In this document: positions 37,605 to 48,223 of the stretch, in pieces
Layout: each line of letters begins with the position of its first letter
Position numbering within the stretch: the stretch's first letter is position 1
The notes under the pieces: generated by a model
Told to the model about the DNA's origin: nothing
What the model saw: only the letters and a program-made list of their open reading frames with translations
The model's database searches: none
Translations under genes and position numbers: made by a program
Assembly: GCA_910591455.2 (NCBI GenBank)
Contig: OU342814.1
Location: 16,363,303-16,427,302, forward strand
Source: Pholis gunnellus
Taxonomy: Eukaryota > Chordata > Actinopteri > Perciformes > Pholidae
Direction: 5' to 3'
DNA: 64,000 nucleotides

Positions 37605-40600
37605 TCATGACAGCAGATTGTTTACAGCAAATTTTCTTTGCAGAAAGTCCAACTGGACCGGACACATGACCGCTCAACCCTTTTACTGAAACATTAATAA
37701 AGTAGAGAGGCGTTACATGAAGGGCTCCAACTTAGTTTTGGGAGGTCATAGAGAAGTCGTGGAATTAAGAGCTTTGAATGGCTCCTACTGGTCTCTTGAC
37801 TGAAGTCTGAAGCCTAATTATGTACAAAGAGCCTTGGTGCTGTTGACCTGAGCAGCAGCTCTCTGGCCAATTCACCTCACTTCAATCTGTGGGAGACAGA
37901 ATAGTCAGACTTAACAGGACTGGATATGGCTATGTATGCTATGTATTTGATATGTCTCCACACATGTATGTGCGTGTGGCAGTGTGTTATTGCTCAAATG
38001 TGTTCATTAACATATCCAAGATGAATTTACATATGAATTCTTATTTGCTATTCTTATGTGTTTGTGTGTGTGTGTATGTGCGTGTCCTAGATAACCTTTT
38101 CAAGCCTAGAGAGAGGACTATATCAGGCAAAGAGATGCAGCTGAGGTCCAGACGGTGAGTTCTCCAGACAGACGGTGTCACTCCATCTCTCCTTGCTCTT
38201 TGTTGTTTTTATTCAGCACAATCCATCAAGCTTGTTTGTCGTATCTGCCGTGCATACCTGCCATGCATTCAGGTTTGTGCGCAATACACGATGCACGTTC
38301 ACACACCCGCATGGATACAATAGATGTCTGTTGTCCAAATGTCTTGACAGGAGATATGAGGTACCCTCTGTATACCTTATACCTTATCTCTTTCTTTTTC
38401 TTTCTTGTCTTATCTGGAAAGGCACACCTGATCAGCTGATGGCTGCCCATTGTAATTTTTTTTTTCAAAGGCGACTTTATCTGACTTGGAAGATCTCGTA
38501 ACACATTGGCTGTAGTTGTGGGAGTGAAAAAGGAGTCTGTGTGAGACCTCTTTATCAGTGGATACAGGTTTTTGCAGGCTGTGGTCTCACTAGATAATAC
38601 CGTGTCTCTAGTATGCCAATCTGTTGGCATAGCTCAGCCACCCCCAGACTTCTGATGCCATATTCCTCTGCCCTGTATGAATTTGCCTTTTTTTTGTGTC
38701 TGTAGGATTTACAACCAGCTGCCAGAGGTAACAAAGAGAAAAGAGGAGGAGAAAAAGAGGGCTGTATCACAAACCAACAGATTGCGAGCAGACGTCTTTA
38801 AAAAGGTAAAGTTGGGATTTATTTTTGGCACGAAAAAGTATTCGAAACATTGATCAAATGTGTCCATTCTACTATTCAAATTCATTAGAATAGAAAACAG
38901 TCTTGCACCAAATGAAGCTTAAAATCCTAAACATAAAACTCAAATTATAACACTGTTATTAACTGTTTTATGAAGACATGCTGTTTAACACTGCACCAGG
39001 GTCTCATTTTAAAGTTGGAATGATTTTTTCAAGAAATGATGTTGATGAGTAGGTTTTCTGAAGCGGTGCAGAGTTTTAACATACCAAGTGTGTCAGTGGT
39101 TTTGATTGGATATTTTGAATCTAAGAAACACACCAATTCAAATGATAGCCTATTTCTAGAAATGTCAACATTAATACACCTAAATACAACAAAAATGTAG
39201 TATTTTGATTTATTTTGGTGCTATTGAAGTTTACCTAGGTCTCCATTTTATTTTGAGTTCTTGGATCTACATGACACATGCTTATGAAGTATAAATGAAG
39301 TGTTAAGGAGAGTCTCTGTATAATATCTTTCATTTCATGAAACATGGTTTGATCCTCATCCAGCAGAGGTCCCTGTTTGACTGCTAAAGGCAGATCCTCT
39401 GCTATTTATCACACTGGATGTCCACCCTAATACATTTACAATTAACATTTAGGACATTTCATTTTCCTCATATTTTACGTGTAATCTGTAACTTTTGCCT
39501 TCTGTGACTAGTGTTTTCTCCTCTATCAGATCAGGAAACACAAAGAGCCGAAAACTAAACCCATAATGCATCACAGCTAAGCCCATTTCTACTTAAACTG
39601 TGTACCACGGTGTGGTTTTGGCTTTCAGCGCAGTAGACTTCCTGCTGACATAATGCATAGGGTCTGATTTAACGGGCAGTATATCATCCACCGAGAGTGA
39701 GGGGCATGTGGCAAATGAATGATCTATTTAGGACATGCCGTGTCAGACGGATCCATTCAGCTTCACTTGTGGGGGGAGCCTTCACTCACTCTCCCAGTTA
39801 TAAGATAAACACAACAATGAGTGTGCTGTCAGTCAGGTGAGATGTGAAAAATGTAAAGAGATGTGTCCCATCTCTTTCAGATAATTACACAATCATGGCA
39901 GCTTCAGATAATGTGTGTGTGTGTGTGTGTGTGTGTGTGGGGGGGTGTTTGAGAGAGAGAGAAATAGAGAATGCATCTGTTTTTTACCAAGAACTTATTC
40001 AGGATGATCTCAACATGATTGGCTTCGCTCTCATTTGCCAACATTTACATAAACTGGGAACTGGTTTGCCCCGGGCCACCAGCAATTTTCTTTTCAAACA
40101 GTAAATCTACAGTAAATGAGCATAGCGTGGTTTACTGACAGTGCCAGCAATTATAGAGCATATTGTGACGTCAAATGGCTCTGTAACAGAACATTTTGTT
40201 TCTTGAAGAAATGCAGCGGGCGCAACAGTAACGATGCCAGTGTGACCTCGCCACCTCTCGAAATGAAGCTGTTAGCCTGGCTCAGCCCCAGTGAAATTGG
40301 GAGAAGAAGGAGTGTGTTCCACCACGATGAACACAGAGTTGTGTGTGTGCTTTAGAAGGCCTCATCTTTGTCAGAAAGTCTGCAACCCACACCAACACAC
40401 GGAGGTTGACCCCTGAGAAGAGTCACAGAGGGTAGTGATCGTGAGGCGTAGAGGGTGGGCGGTTTTAAATGCTGGCAGAAATGAGATTCCAGCTGTTGGG
40501 TGGTACTCTGAGAGGAGGGTGATTGCTTAGCTGTGTGTTCGGTCAGATAGCAAGGCAGAAATATTCCCCCTTTCTGGGCTGGGCCACCTCAAGGGTGAGG

Positions 40601-40772
40601 CTGATGGAAATGAAAGCCAATTTAGCAGCATGAGTCGCTCCTGTCTGATGCAGATCTGCTCTATCGAGGGAAGGGAAGTCTGAGTGCATGTGTCCCTGAT
40701 CTGTTTTTTTTTTCATTACCATTGTTGTTTCTTGTTTTACAGAGACTTCTGGACCAGATCCTGCAAAAATAA
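30826..40772 (+). CDS. C10orf90: C10orf90 (FATS) orthologue, ALMS-motif protein; seven exons, 5' end unresolved
   Basis: Joined exons: 30826-30899, 31788-32910, 34095-34231, 35930-36110, 38091-38154, 38706-38805, 40743-40772. Every border is AG/GT and phases agree across all six introns, giving 568 complete codons before TAA. Counting from the first in-frame Met (30852), the product is 560 residues: a basic, Ser-rich, low-complexity part (about 1-436) and a C-terminal ALMS motif (about 437-560) with LLRPDFISRSQGRVRRLE, then NLFKPRERTISGKEMQLRSR and a Lys/Glu-rich helix ending LLDQILQK. The ALMS motif is known from ALMS1, CEP295 and C10orf90, and directs proteins to centrosomes/centrioles. Mammalian C10orf90 (FATS) is also reported to act on p53 stability and p21. 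Size and the downstream ADAM gene favour C10orf90 over the much larger ALMS1 or CEP295. The family call is firm; function in this species is inference, and the true start codon is not settled. Confidence 0.85.
31788..32910 (+). CDS. C10orf90: C10orf90 large central exon
   Basis: A 1,123-base exon, the longest coding block in the window. The open frame begins exactly at the acceptor: the tag of ttcatag is an in-frame stop, so the reading frame starts at GCC 31788. It ends GGCCCAG|gtatga at phase 1. The translation is Ser/Arg/Pro-rich, apparently disordered, with a segment KSAFSSITITVQR near residues 85-97 (Met 30852 = 1) and a polar tail ending ASNIGPG. No enzymatic domain is visible. A single large exon for the disordered part followed by small ALMS exons is a sensible gene structure. 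Base composition is more GC-rich than the flanking introns, as expected for coding DNA. Confidence 0.85.
33991..34020. repeat. (TA)n tract
   Basis: TA-rich array about 75 bases before the 34095 exon. Confidence 0.8.
34095..34231 (+). CDS. C10orf90: C10orf90 internal exon
   Basis: Acceptor tgtgtctctcaag ends at 34094; donor AAA|gtagga begins at 34232. The exon takes two bases to finish the split Val codon, then 45 codons to phase 0. The peptide (DFGTWTKQAARGKTEEQKEH ... NLSLK) is charged and looks disordered, linking the Ser-rich exon to the ALMS motif. Phase agrees on both sides. The donor is not a strong consensus (gtagga), so minor alternative splicing is possible. Confidence 0.75.
35930..36110 (+). 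CDS. C10orf90: C10orf90 exon, start of the ALMS motif
   Basis: Acceptor ctctttccaccccag ends at 35929; donor AGTG|gtaagt follows 36110. It opens EALELLRPDFISRSQGRVRR, the hallmark first block of the ALMS motif (hydrophobic-RPDFISRSQ-basic), followed by LEQRARRRRYLQDSNPD and a polar linker. Phase 0 in, phase 1 out. This is the strongest family signature in the gene. Confidence 0.9.
37510..37602 (+). repeat. Compound C-run plus (CA)n microsatellite
   Basis: About 29 C followed by about 32 CA units, in the C10orf90 intron before exon 38091. Confidence 0.95.
38091..38154 (+). CDS. C10orf90: C10orf90 exon, ALMS motif second block
   Basis: A 64-base exon between gcgtgtcctag and CG|gtgagt. It encodes NLFKPRERTISGKEMQLRSR, the conserved second block of ALMS-motif proteins. 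Phase 1 in, phase 2 out, matching both neighbours. The acceptor is preceded by a TG-rich tract (about 38059-38085) instead of a plain pyrimidine tract. Confidence 0.9.
38706..38805 (+). CDS. C10orf90: C10orf90 exon, ALMS motif helical block
   Basis: Acceptor tttttttgtgtctgtag ends at 38705; donor AAAAAG|gtaaag begins at 38806. It encodes IYNQLPEVTKRKEEEKKRAV then SQTNRLRADVFKK, a Lys/Glu-rich predicted helix continuing the ALMS motif. Phase 2 in, phase 0 out. Confidence 0.9.
39911..39946 (+). repeat. (TG)n plus G-run
   Basis: About 14 TG units then a short G run, in the last C10orf90 intron. Confidence 0.9.
40743..40772 (+). CDS. C10orf90: C10orf90 terminal exon with stop codon
   Basis: Acceptor ttcttgttttacag ends at 40742. 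Nine codons RLLDQILQK then TAA at 40770-40772. The ending LLDQILQK is the usual close of the ALMS motif, so the protein end is natural and not a truncation. Too short for ORF-based detection; found by phase and motif. Confidence 0.88.
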   Translation, partial: RLLDQILQK

Positions 40773-41432
40773 ATGGGAGACATCAAAAGGCAAACAGGGT
40801 TAATACACTGGCCATTCTGGCTCTTCACTTTCCTTCATGTATGCTCGGCCTGTGTTTGCGTATACATTTGATTCTCAATTTCTGTTACCGTGAACATGAT
40901 GCCGTGTTCATTCAGCATGTATCTGTGCTCATTGCATCCTGACTGCTTTACAATGCAAAGTAATGCAACAATAGAAACAAAACAATTGTATTTGGCAGAC
41001 ATTGTAAACAAGATGTTGCCGTCAACAGAGAGACAGGAACATGTTTAGAGTAGTTTCCTCACCAGTTTTCGATAGGTAACGTAAGACCCATTTGTATATT
41101 TCTGTCTATGCCACAATGGCTAAATATGGAGAAATAAGCATTTTGTGGACCAAAATGACACTCTTAAAAGTATTCTATAGATGAACATTTTATATGATGC
41201 ATATGCTTATAAGTGTTATTTTGGGCAGACATTGACGAAGCTCAACCGTCTCACCTTCCACCGACACACTCCTAATTAAGAAATGGTTTTATGTTTGAAA
41301 TATTAAAGTGATGAATTTCTAAGTTGTGTTGTGATGAAACACAATACAGATTATTCATAAAATTGTCTTATTTCCTTAATGATTTGATTCCTTATCTATA
41401 ACATAATTTTCCTCTAATGTATCTCAAAATGA

Positions 41433-41438
41433 AATAAA
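41433..41438 (+). terminator. Proximal poly(A) signal AATAAA, candidate
   Basis: AATAAA about 660 bases after the C10orf90 stop, in gaaataaaaacattcc. Downstream G/T content is modest, so this may be a minor site. Confidence 0.35.
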
Positions 41439-43560
41439 AACATTCCGAGGACATTCTGTATCGAAATAGTGTCATTTTCCAGGAAATGTAGTCCCAGTGC
41501 TTTGAGCAAAGCACCTTGACTCTGTCATCTGCACAGTACTGCATAGGTGTATGAAGTGGGAGAAGGGTGAACCATGTTTCGTCATTGGCTTCACGTCCGC
41601 CTCGAGGCCTCTGGATCCTCCCATCCGGAACACTGGAATTTCAACTAATCAAACTCAGGAGACACGCAACGCCCGTGAAAGGGGGTCTTTGTCCGAGAGC
41701 TCCAAACCAGAGATGACATTGTAATAAGAGAGGAGACTTCTGAGCACGGACTGGGACTGCGGTCCACATATAGCCTGGAAAGGTGACTGACATATCTGTG
41801 GCATTTAGACAGAGCCTGCTGGGATGCAGAGAGTCCAGGGGAAGGACATGTGCCGCAGGACTCAGACAAACGCCCTGTATAAATGCATACTGTTCTGGCG
41901 GACTTTTGGTGAGTGCTCTGGACTAAACACTGACGGTGTTTTATATCCCTAACAAAATGCTCGGTTAAATGGCAAACTTTAGTCCGCTACTGTAGTTCAG
42001 TCTCCTCCAGAAACAAAATGATGGACCAGCTGCCAGGTGCTGCAAGGTTCTTGCATCTAGGTGGATTGATTTTAGCCCACAGCGAGGAACAAATGTAGTA
42101 AACGTTATTGCTATCCACTGACTTAAATGATGACTGTGTTACCAGCAAGGCAATTTAAAAGAATGATCCGCATGGGCGAAATGCATTCCTGCCGTGTGTG
42201 CTGGTTCCAGACGATGAGCACAGACTGACAGGCAGTTGTATACGAGGAGAAGGACTCCTGTCAGTTAGCCTCCCTCTCTGAGGCATCGTGTGTCTGTATG
42301 TCACATCGGTATCTCTGCATAATGTGCACTGTGTTCTGTGAGGCCCCTCGCTCCGCTCTGACTGATTCAGATGCCCCGAGGGTAAGAGCGATATGTCTGG
42401 CTTAGAACGGAGACCACTAGCCGAGCTTACGCTGCTAATTGTGTACATTGAAGCTGTGACACTCATATGTGTTAAGCCATTAGTCATTTCACTGGCACCC
42501 ATATTACCCGAACGCCTCTCGCCTCATGGCCATCTCTTTCTAGCAGTGCTGTGTTCCAGGATTGTGAGCTTAACATCCATAGAAAAAGTCTTCCCATTTT
42601 AAAATCTGCTATCTTTTCTGAATGCTGGTATGAAATTGGTATCACTAAAGAATCGTAGGGTGAGCAACAGGCAAGAAAAGCAGGGGTGTCATTCAAACAC
42701 ACAGACAAAACAAACAATTCAACAGTTACAAGATAACAACAGAAAATAAGGGTGTAATTTGGGGGGTGTGCATTTTAATAAAATTCCTCAGAGAAAAAAA
42801 TAAAGATACACAGATACATCAGACACCGGGGTATTATTTTTTCAATCAAAGTAACCGCAGGTAAAGCAGTATATTTGATACTTTTCTTTGCAGTTTGTAG
42901 TCTCAGTGGAGATGTGGAGTGAACTGACACACACTAAAAAAAGATTAGACTAAACTAGATTCAGGTAGCCTGCCCTAAACACAGATGGGGACAGGGTGAT
43001 GACTGTTTGTCAGAGTGTGTTTGTGCGTGTCTGGACACTGAGGTAGAGAAAGAGACGAGGCAATCTCATCCCAGGGGTATTTCAAAATGAGGAATGACTC
43101 ATCGTTTTGATGGGTTTAGTACATTAAAAATTCACACCGGAATTCAATCATGAAGTGTTCTTAGTTCATCTCATTACAAACCTCAATCATGACAAATGCA
43201 CAATGCGCAGACAAGCATAGTTTAAACGCACACAGCTTTATTTAAAACATTGGTTCAAGGATTTTGAAAAAATAAACTTTTAGTGGGAAATAAGGGTTCA
43301 ACAGGTTAAAAGCTTAACATTTGTTTTAATGTCAGCTTGTAATCCCATCAGTGTACATGCATAAATGTCATTCTACACAACTCATCACAGTGCTTCACAG
43401 TACATTTTCCAGCAAATTACATTCCAAGCGGTGCCGTAGTCAAAGTAGGTAACCGCCTTGGGAGGTGCCCTTTCCAGAATCCACCATATCTTACAAAGAG
43501 TGAGTTTGGGAAGGAATCAATGATCTTAATCTACCATAGACCCTGTAGATCAAAAGCAAT

Positions 43561-43611
43561 ACATATATATATATATACATATTTGTATGTATATGTGTAT
43601 ATATATATATC
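43561..43611. repeat. Imperfect (TA)n/(TG) tract, self-complementary
   Basis: acatatatatatatatacat followed by a tgtatgtatatgtgtatata half; folds on itself. In the presumed C10orf90 3' UTR. Confidence 0.8.
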
Positions 43612-43869
43612 ATTTTGTCTGTGGAATCTCTTAAATCTCTCTTAATCTGTGGATATCCCTGCTGCAAAGGAATATTTGGTATATTGCCAGGTGATTTATG
43701 TATATACTATATATATATATATACTATATAACTGTATTTCTGTAAATTGATTTTGTATTGAAATATGTTTAAGAGTTCGGAATGTATGTATTATTACACA
43801 TTGCGATACACTCGTTTTGTCTTCTTTCTGCTCTACACCCTGTCCTGTTGTTTGTCACCGTTATTGTTC

Positions 43870-43875
43870 AATAAA
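43870..43875 (+). terminator. Distal poly(A) signal AATAAA, candidate
   Basis: AATAAA in ttcaataaagttatt, followed some 25-40 bases later by a G/T-rich stretch (cgtgtctgtcgggcttt). This is the classical signal plus downstream-element arrangement, about 3.1 kb after the C10orf90 stop and only about 510 bases before the ADAM start codon. Confidence 0.5.
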
Positions 43876-43899
43876 GTTATTAAAATATGATTCACTTCA

Positions 43900-44386
43900 A
43901 CGTGTCTGTCGGGCTTTAGGACCCAGCGGAGCCTGAAGCGCACATGGCGAAGAGTGGCTGCTCCGGCCCTGGAAGGGATGGCAAGTCCGCCTCACTACTC
44001 CCAACATCTTCTCCTCCTGCCTCTCCTATCGCTCTTTGTCACACTCCCTATCCACTACCACATTAGCAACACTTAGCTAACGCATGTATTTGTACGTCTT
44101 TCCCCCCAGACCGTCGCTCGCCGTCTGGCGTTGGAAGGAAAAGTTTTTGACAGCTTCTTTCTTGGAGTGACAGCCTCTGCCACATCTCGTTTGAGTCTCG
44201 GCGGGGAGACTCACCCCCCACCTCCCCCCACCCCCCTTCACTACTACACCTCCTGTGAACTGCTATGACCTGTATCTCCATCCTGTCACCTGTGTGAAGT
44301 GCCTGGTCGTGCTGGTTCGTCTGACCGGAACGCTCCCTCCCTCTCCCCCTCCCCGCCCCGGCTTCACCTCACCGAGCCCGGGCATC
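43900..44386 (+). promoter_or_regulatory. Probable ADAM12 promoter and 5' leader
   Basis: GC- and C-rich sequence with long pyrimidine/C tracts (44211-44240, 44331-44360), no TATA box that I can place, running up to the ADAM start codon. A transcription start cannot be fixed from sequence. An upstream ATG opens a 10-codon frame at 44265-44297; another (43944) opens about 40 codons if it is inside the transcript. Confidence 0.4.
44265..44297 (+). promoter_or_regulatory. Short upstream ORF in the ADAM12 leader
   Basis: ATG at 44265 reads MTCISILSPV then TGA (44295-44297), 89 bases before the ADAM start and in a different frame. Whether it is transcribed and translated depends on the start site. 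Confidence 0.35.
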
Positions 44387-44501
44387 ATGAGGACCTGGAG
44401 GCGGCGGAGGAACTTTGCGTTTTTGCTCTTCGCTCTGCGCGTCTGGTGTCTGTCCACGGCGACGGGAAATGCTGACAACACGGTTTACAATATGCGGGAG
44501 G
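44387..44501 (+). CDS. ADAM12: ADAM12 exon 1, signal peptide
   Basis: ATG at 44387 with A at -3 is the first ATG in this frame; the frame is open upstream but has no Met. The peptide MRTWRRRRNFAFLLFALRVW then CLSTATG has a strongly basic n-region and a hydrophobic core, a standard secretory signal, with likely cleavage near ATG|NADN. Donor GGAGG|gtgagt is near consensus; the exon ends phase 1. Confidence 0.75.
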
Positions 44502-45083
44502 GTGAGTTAAAAAAAAAAAAACCACGAGTGTTCAAATTACTGTCATGAGTCATTTGGACCATTTTCATGTGAAGTAAGTGCTGAAGATCCAGATGTTGAG
44601 CGTTTGGACTGGATTTCATATTTGTCTTTCATCCGGATGCATGCAGTCTGAACAGCTCTGTGTTAGCAGTAGGGTTACCTTGTTGTAGTTTATAGAAATT
44701 CCAATTTGTTAAATGACTAATCTCTCGTTTTTATAGATAAGCTTGATACGCTTATAATACCAATGCTGCACACCAGTTCTTACTGTAATCCTCTTGCAGT
44801 GCATTCTACATTTAGAACATGCATGAGGGGAAAAGAGTGTTTTTTTTTTTAGATCTGTCTTTTTGCTTGGGATGGAACAATACAGGGAAGTGTTGGGATG
44901 GACAGATGAGTTTAACATCCAGGAGGATGCAGCGTTATCTTTAGGTTGTAAACACAGACCAAACAGGATGTTGTCATTCAGCAGCTAAACCTAATCTGCT
45001 GAATGAATAAGACAGTGACAACCCGGGTATTGTGTTGATGGGACAGAGCACGAGCCAGGATACACATGTTTCTCTGTCTCTCT

Positions 45084-45129
<46 letters not shown>

Positions 45130-48100
45130 CTCTGCATGTACCAAGACAAAATGGCAAAGATAGAATCAGAGACATACACCTTTAGAGATTCATCCCCTTG
45201 TGAACCACAGCTATAGTCTATGTTTTAGGTTTTAGGTTGGGCTGTGAAAGTGGTTTCTATGGACCTTAAGAAGTTGGCGAGTTGTGATACAGCATGCTCC
45301 AATTATTAATACGGTTAAAAAAAAATGACTTAATCTTTATCAGGTGATTACAACATTGCATGTCACAATTAGAGCCTAATAAGCCCTAAAAAAATGTCCA
45401 CACAGCGGTGGAAATAGAAGTTTGGTTCGCGTCTTAATCATTAAAAAGCATGTAACACAAGTTAATGGACCACGCTTCTTCTGGATGTAGTGCTCAGGCT
45501 GCTCATTGGTTATGATTTTGTGCTCACAAACATGAAGGCTGCATCATTAGAGTGAAGCTTCCCTGAAAGAAAATGACCCACGCCGGCAGAGAAGTGGAAA
45601 AGATGTAGTTCAGGAGATGTTTCACCACACGCATCGTCTCGGTGTGGGGGTCATTAAAGCTCGCACTCGGAGGGTTAGCTCATGTATGAATGCCGGGGAG
45701 TAAAAATAGTGTGAGTAATGAAACAGGCGGTACAAACCACCTCTTTGATGTCAGCAGGATACTGACTTCAGCCTTTCTCTAAAAAGGTTGTTTTTATTTA
45801 ATGGCCTCCATCCACCTCAGTGTGCTGCAATGTCTTCATCATCCAGGACCAAGCTAGGGAGGTTCTCCTTGCCCATATTTAGCGTGAGTGATGCTAACTG
45901 AAACAGACCCCCCCCCCCCCCCCAAAAAAAAAACCCTCAGCCAAACCTGGATCAGAGCCGACTGACATTCAGTCCTCCGTTGCCAGAACACCTCCGAGCG
46001 TGCCAACACTCGGATGCAATCGACTACCTGGACAGAGTTCAGAAAGTGTGTTGTGTTAGTTACTGAAGTCAGTGATGCATCAGGTAATAAGAAATGTCTC
46101 CGGAGAGTCGTGTTGCGTATGTTTTGGAAAGCACAGGAAAAGTTTACAGGTAGTGTCACTGAGGAAATTCAAATGAAATCCTCATCACAGCATATTAAAA
46201 ACTCTTCCCCCAGCATAGCATAAAGCACAGAGGAGGGAAAAAAAGGCTATTTATTGAATGTGCTTTACAGCATTTCACTCTGTCATATCGGCCATCTACC
46301 ACTGCCTAAAGCTTTTTTTTAAAAGGTGTCCGGGACAAAACCAACCTTTCCTTTCAAACATCACAAAGAATGCGTGAACGGATCAAAAGGTTGACTGGCA
46401 GCTCCTACAGCGACTCTCAGAACAGTAACACATTTCTTGTTTCAAGATGTTTTTTAAAAAAAACACCTCCCACATAAATGTTGGCTTACTGACCATTCTT
46501 TTGATATAATCGACAAAGTTAAAGTCAGGTGATCAGGGGTTGAGTTGGATTTCTGCTCATTAGCTTTCCAAAAAAAAAGCTAAAAAGCTCAAATACAACA
46601 AGTCCAATGGGGGCGAGAATCAAGCAGAGTGTGTTTACACATCTTTGATGGATCGCTCCCTCCGTCTCTTTGTCTCTCCTCTGCATATCAACTGCCTTTC
46701 TGAGGGTCTGATCTTTTTTGTTCTTCTTCTTCTGGGCAGAGAAAACTCAATAAATAATTAGAGACAGATCCAAATGACCCTGGATTAGATTTGAGGATAT
46801 CATCAGAATGAATTCTAAAAGATTAGAACGTCTCTGTTGTCTCAACAAACAGGCGGAGAGCGGGAACATACGCTGACCAGAGCGCGCTGAAACAAGTAGA
46901 ACTTCCCATACTTGGGTCTCTCAGGTGCATCTTTCAGCGCGGTTTCCTGGGACGTAACTCAAACCCGTCCTCCCAAAGTCTGCGGTAGGGTACGCTGACG
47001 TATGTCCTGCCATCCCGGTTAAAACAACCCCCCCTTTCTGCTAAAGCCATTTAGGAAACGGCCTCACCTCTAGTCTGTCTTTCAAACCCTCGGGGGTGGC
47101 TGTCGCCTGACATTTTTAGGGCAGGCTGGCATTGATTTGTCAGCCACGAGGGAACGACAGACGCGGTTAGAAACGTCTCCCTCCGTTCAGCATCGTTGGT
47201 CATTATAGCCATCAGTGTGATTTAGCTTCCTCCTGCTCATCATCTGCTGCTCTGCCCCCCGAGGATGACGGGATCGCCGATACATTTATATAGTAGGTAA
47301 GCCGACTCGGGCATGCATGCTGCTGTGTGATAATCTGAGAAACCTAACACGTGCACGTAGAATAATGCTTTGAATTATCCCCGGATCAATGAGCCCAACG
47401 ACAGAAAATGAGAGTTGTGTCACGAAACTGTGAGGAGAACAGACTGCCAGCTGCAGAGCCCCTGACAGACAGCTGTCAATCACCTTTACCCTCCATCTGC
47501 TTCAGCCTTCACGGAGCTGATAGAGACACAGAGATAGGTGTGGAGACAGTCACCTGCCGCTCATCCATTAACAGACCATTTCCTCCTGAAATCAGAAAGA
47601 AGAGCCACCGCTTTCGCAACATATTCGTGCACATTGATGTATGTGCTTGAATGCAGCATGAAGGCAGATATCGTATGTACAGGAGACGTACACAGGCAGC
47701 CATCACTTCTCCCGTTCAACGTGAATGAGAGGCGAGAGGTGTAAGAGAAGGAATGGCGAGTATTCTTTTGGCTACACAAAAGAGCCGGGTGAACATATGA
47801 ATTCTTTAGATCAGCGGTTGCTTTGTTTGTTGCTTTTTTCTTTTGACAGAAGCGCCCGCCTTAATTAAGAGATATTTGGTTTTGGACGGAACAAGAAAGT
47901 GAAGTGATGCACGATTCTGGTTTGAGACTCGTGCAGTTGCGCCGCGAACTGAACCTATACGTCAATAGTTTGGTAACAGAAAGGTCGTCACACCTCCGTG
48001 TCAGTGCAGACGCCGTTGATTGGAGTCCGGCCACGCTCTTAAACCATCAGCCTTTATATTTGGGGAGTTTTGGATGGAGGGAGAGTAGAGGCTGTTTTCA

Positions 48101-48188
48101 GAGAGAATTATATGAAGTGAACATCTTTTGTAAAAAAAAGACCTTTTGAGGTTGTGCTTTGCTCACAGCAATTTGGGACCTCTTGATC

Positions 48189-48223
<35 letters not shown>

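Larger units (their letters stand above)
40773..43890 (+). other. C10orf90: Probable 3' UTR of C10orf90
   Basis: No coding exon is visible between the C10orf90 stop and the ADAM gene. Candidate poly(A) signals lie at 41433-41438 and 43870-43875. The region is AT-rich after 43.1 kb and holds two TA-rich tracts near 43561-43611 and 43702-43731. The true 3' end could be at either signal; the distal one has the better downstream G/T-rich context. Confidence 0.5.
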
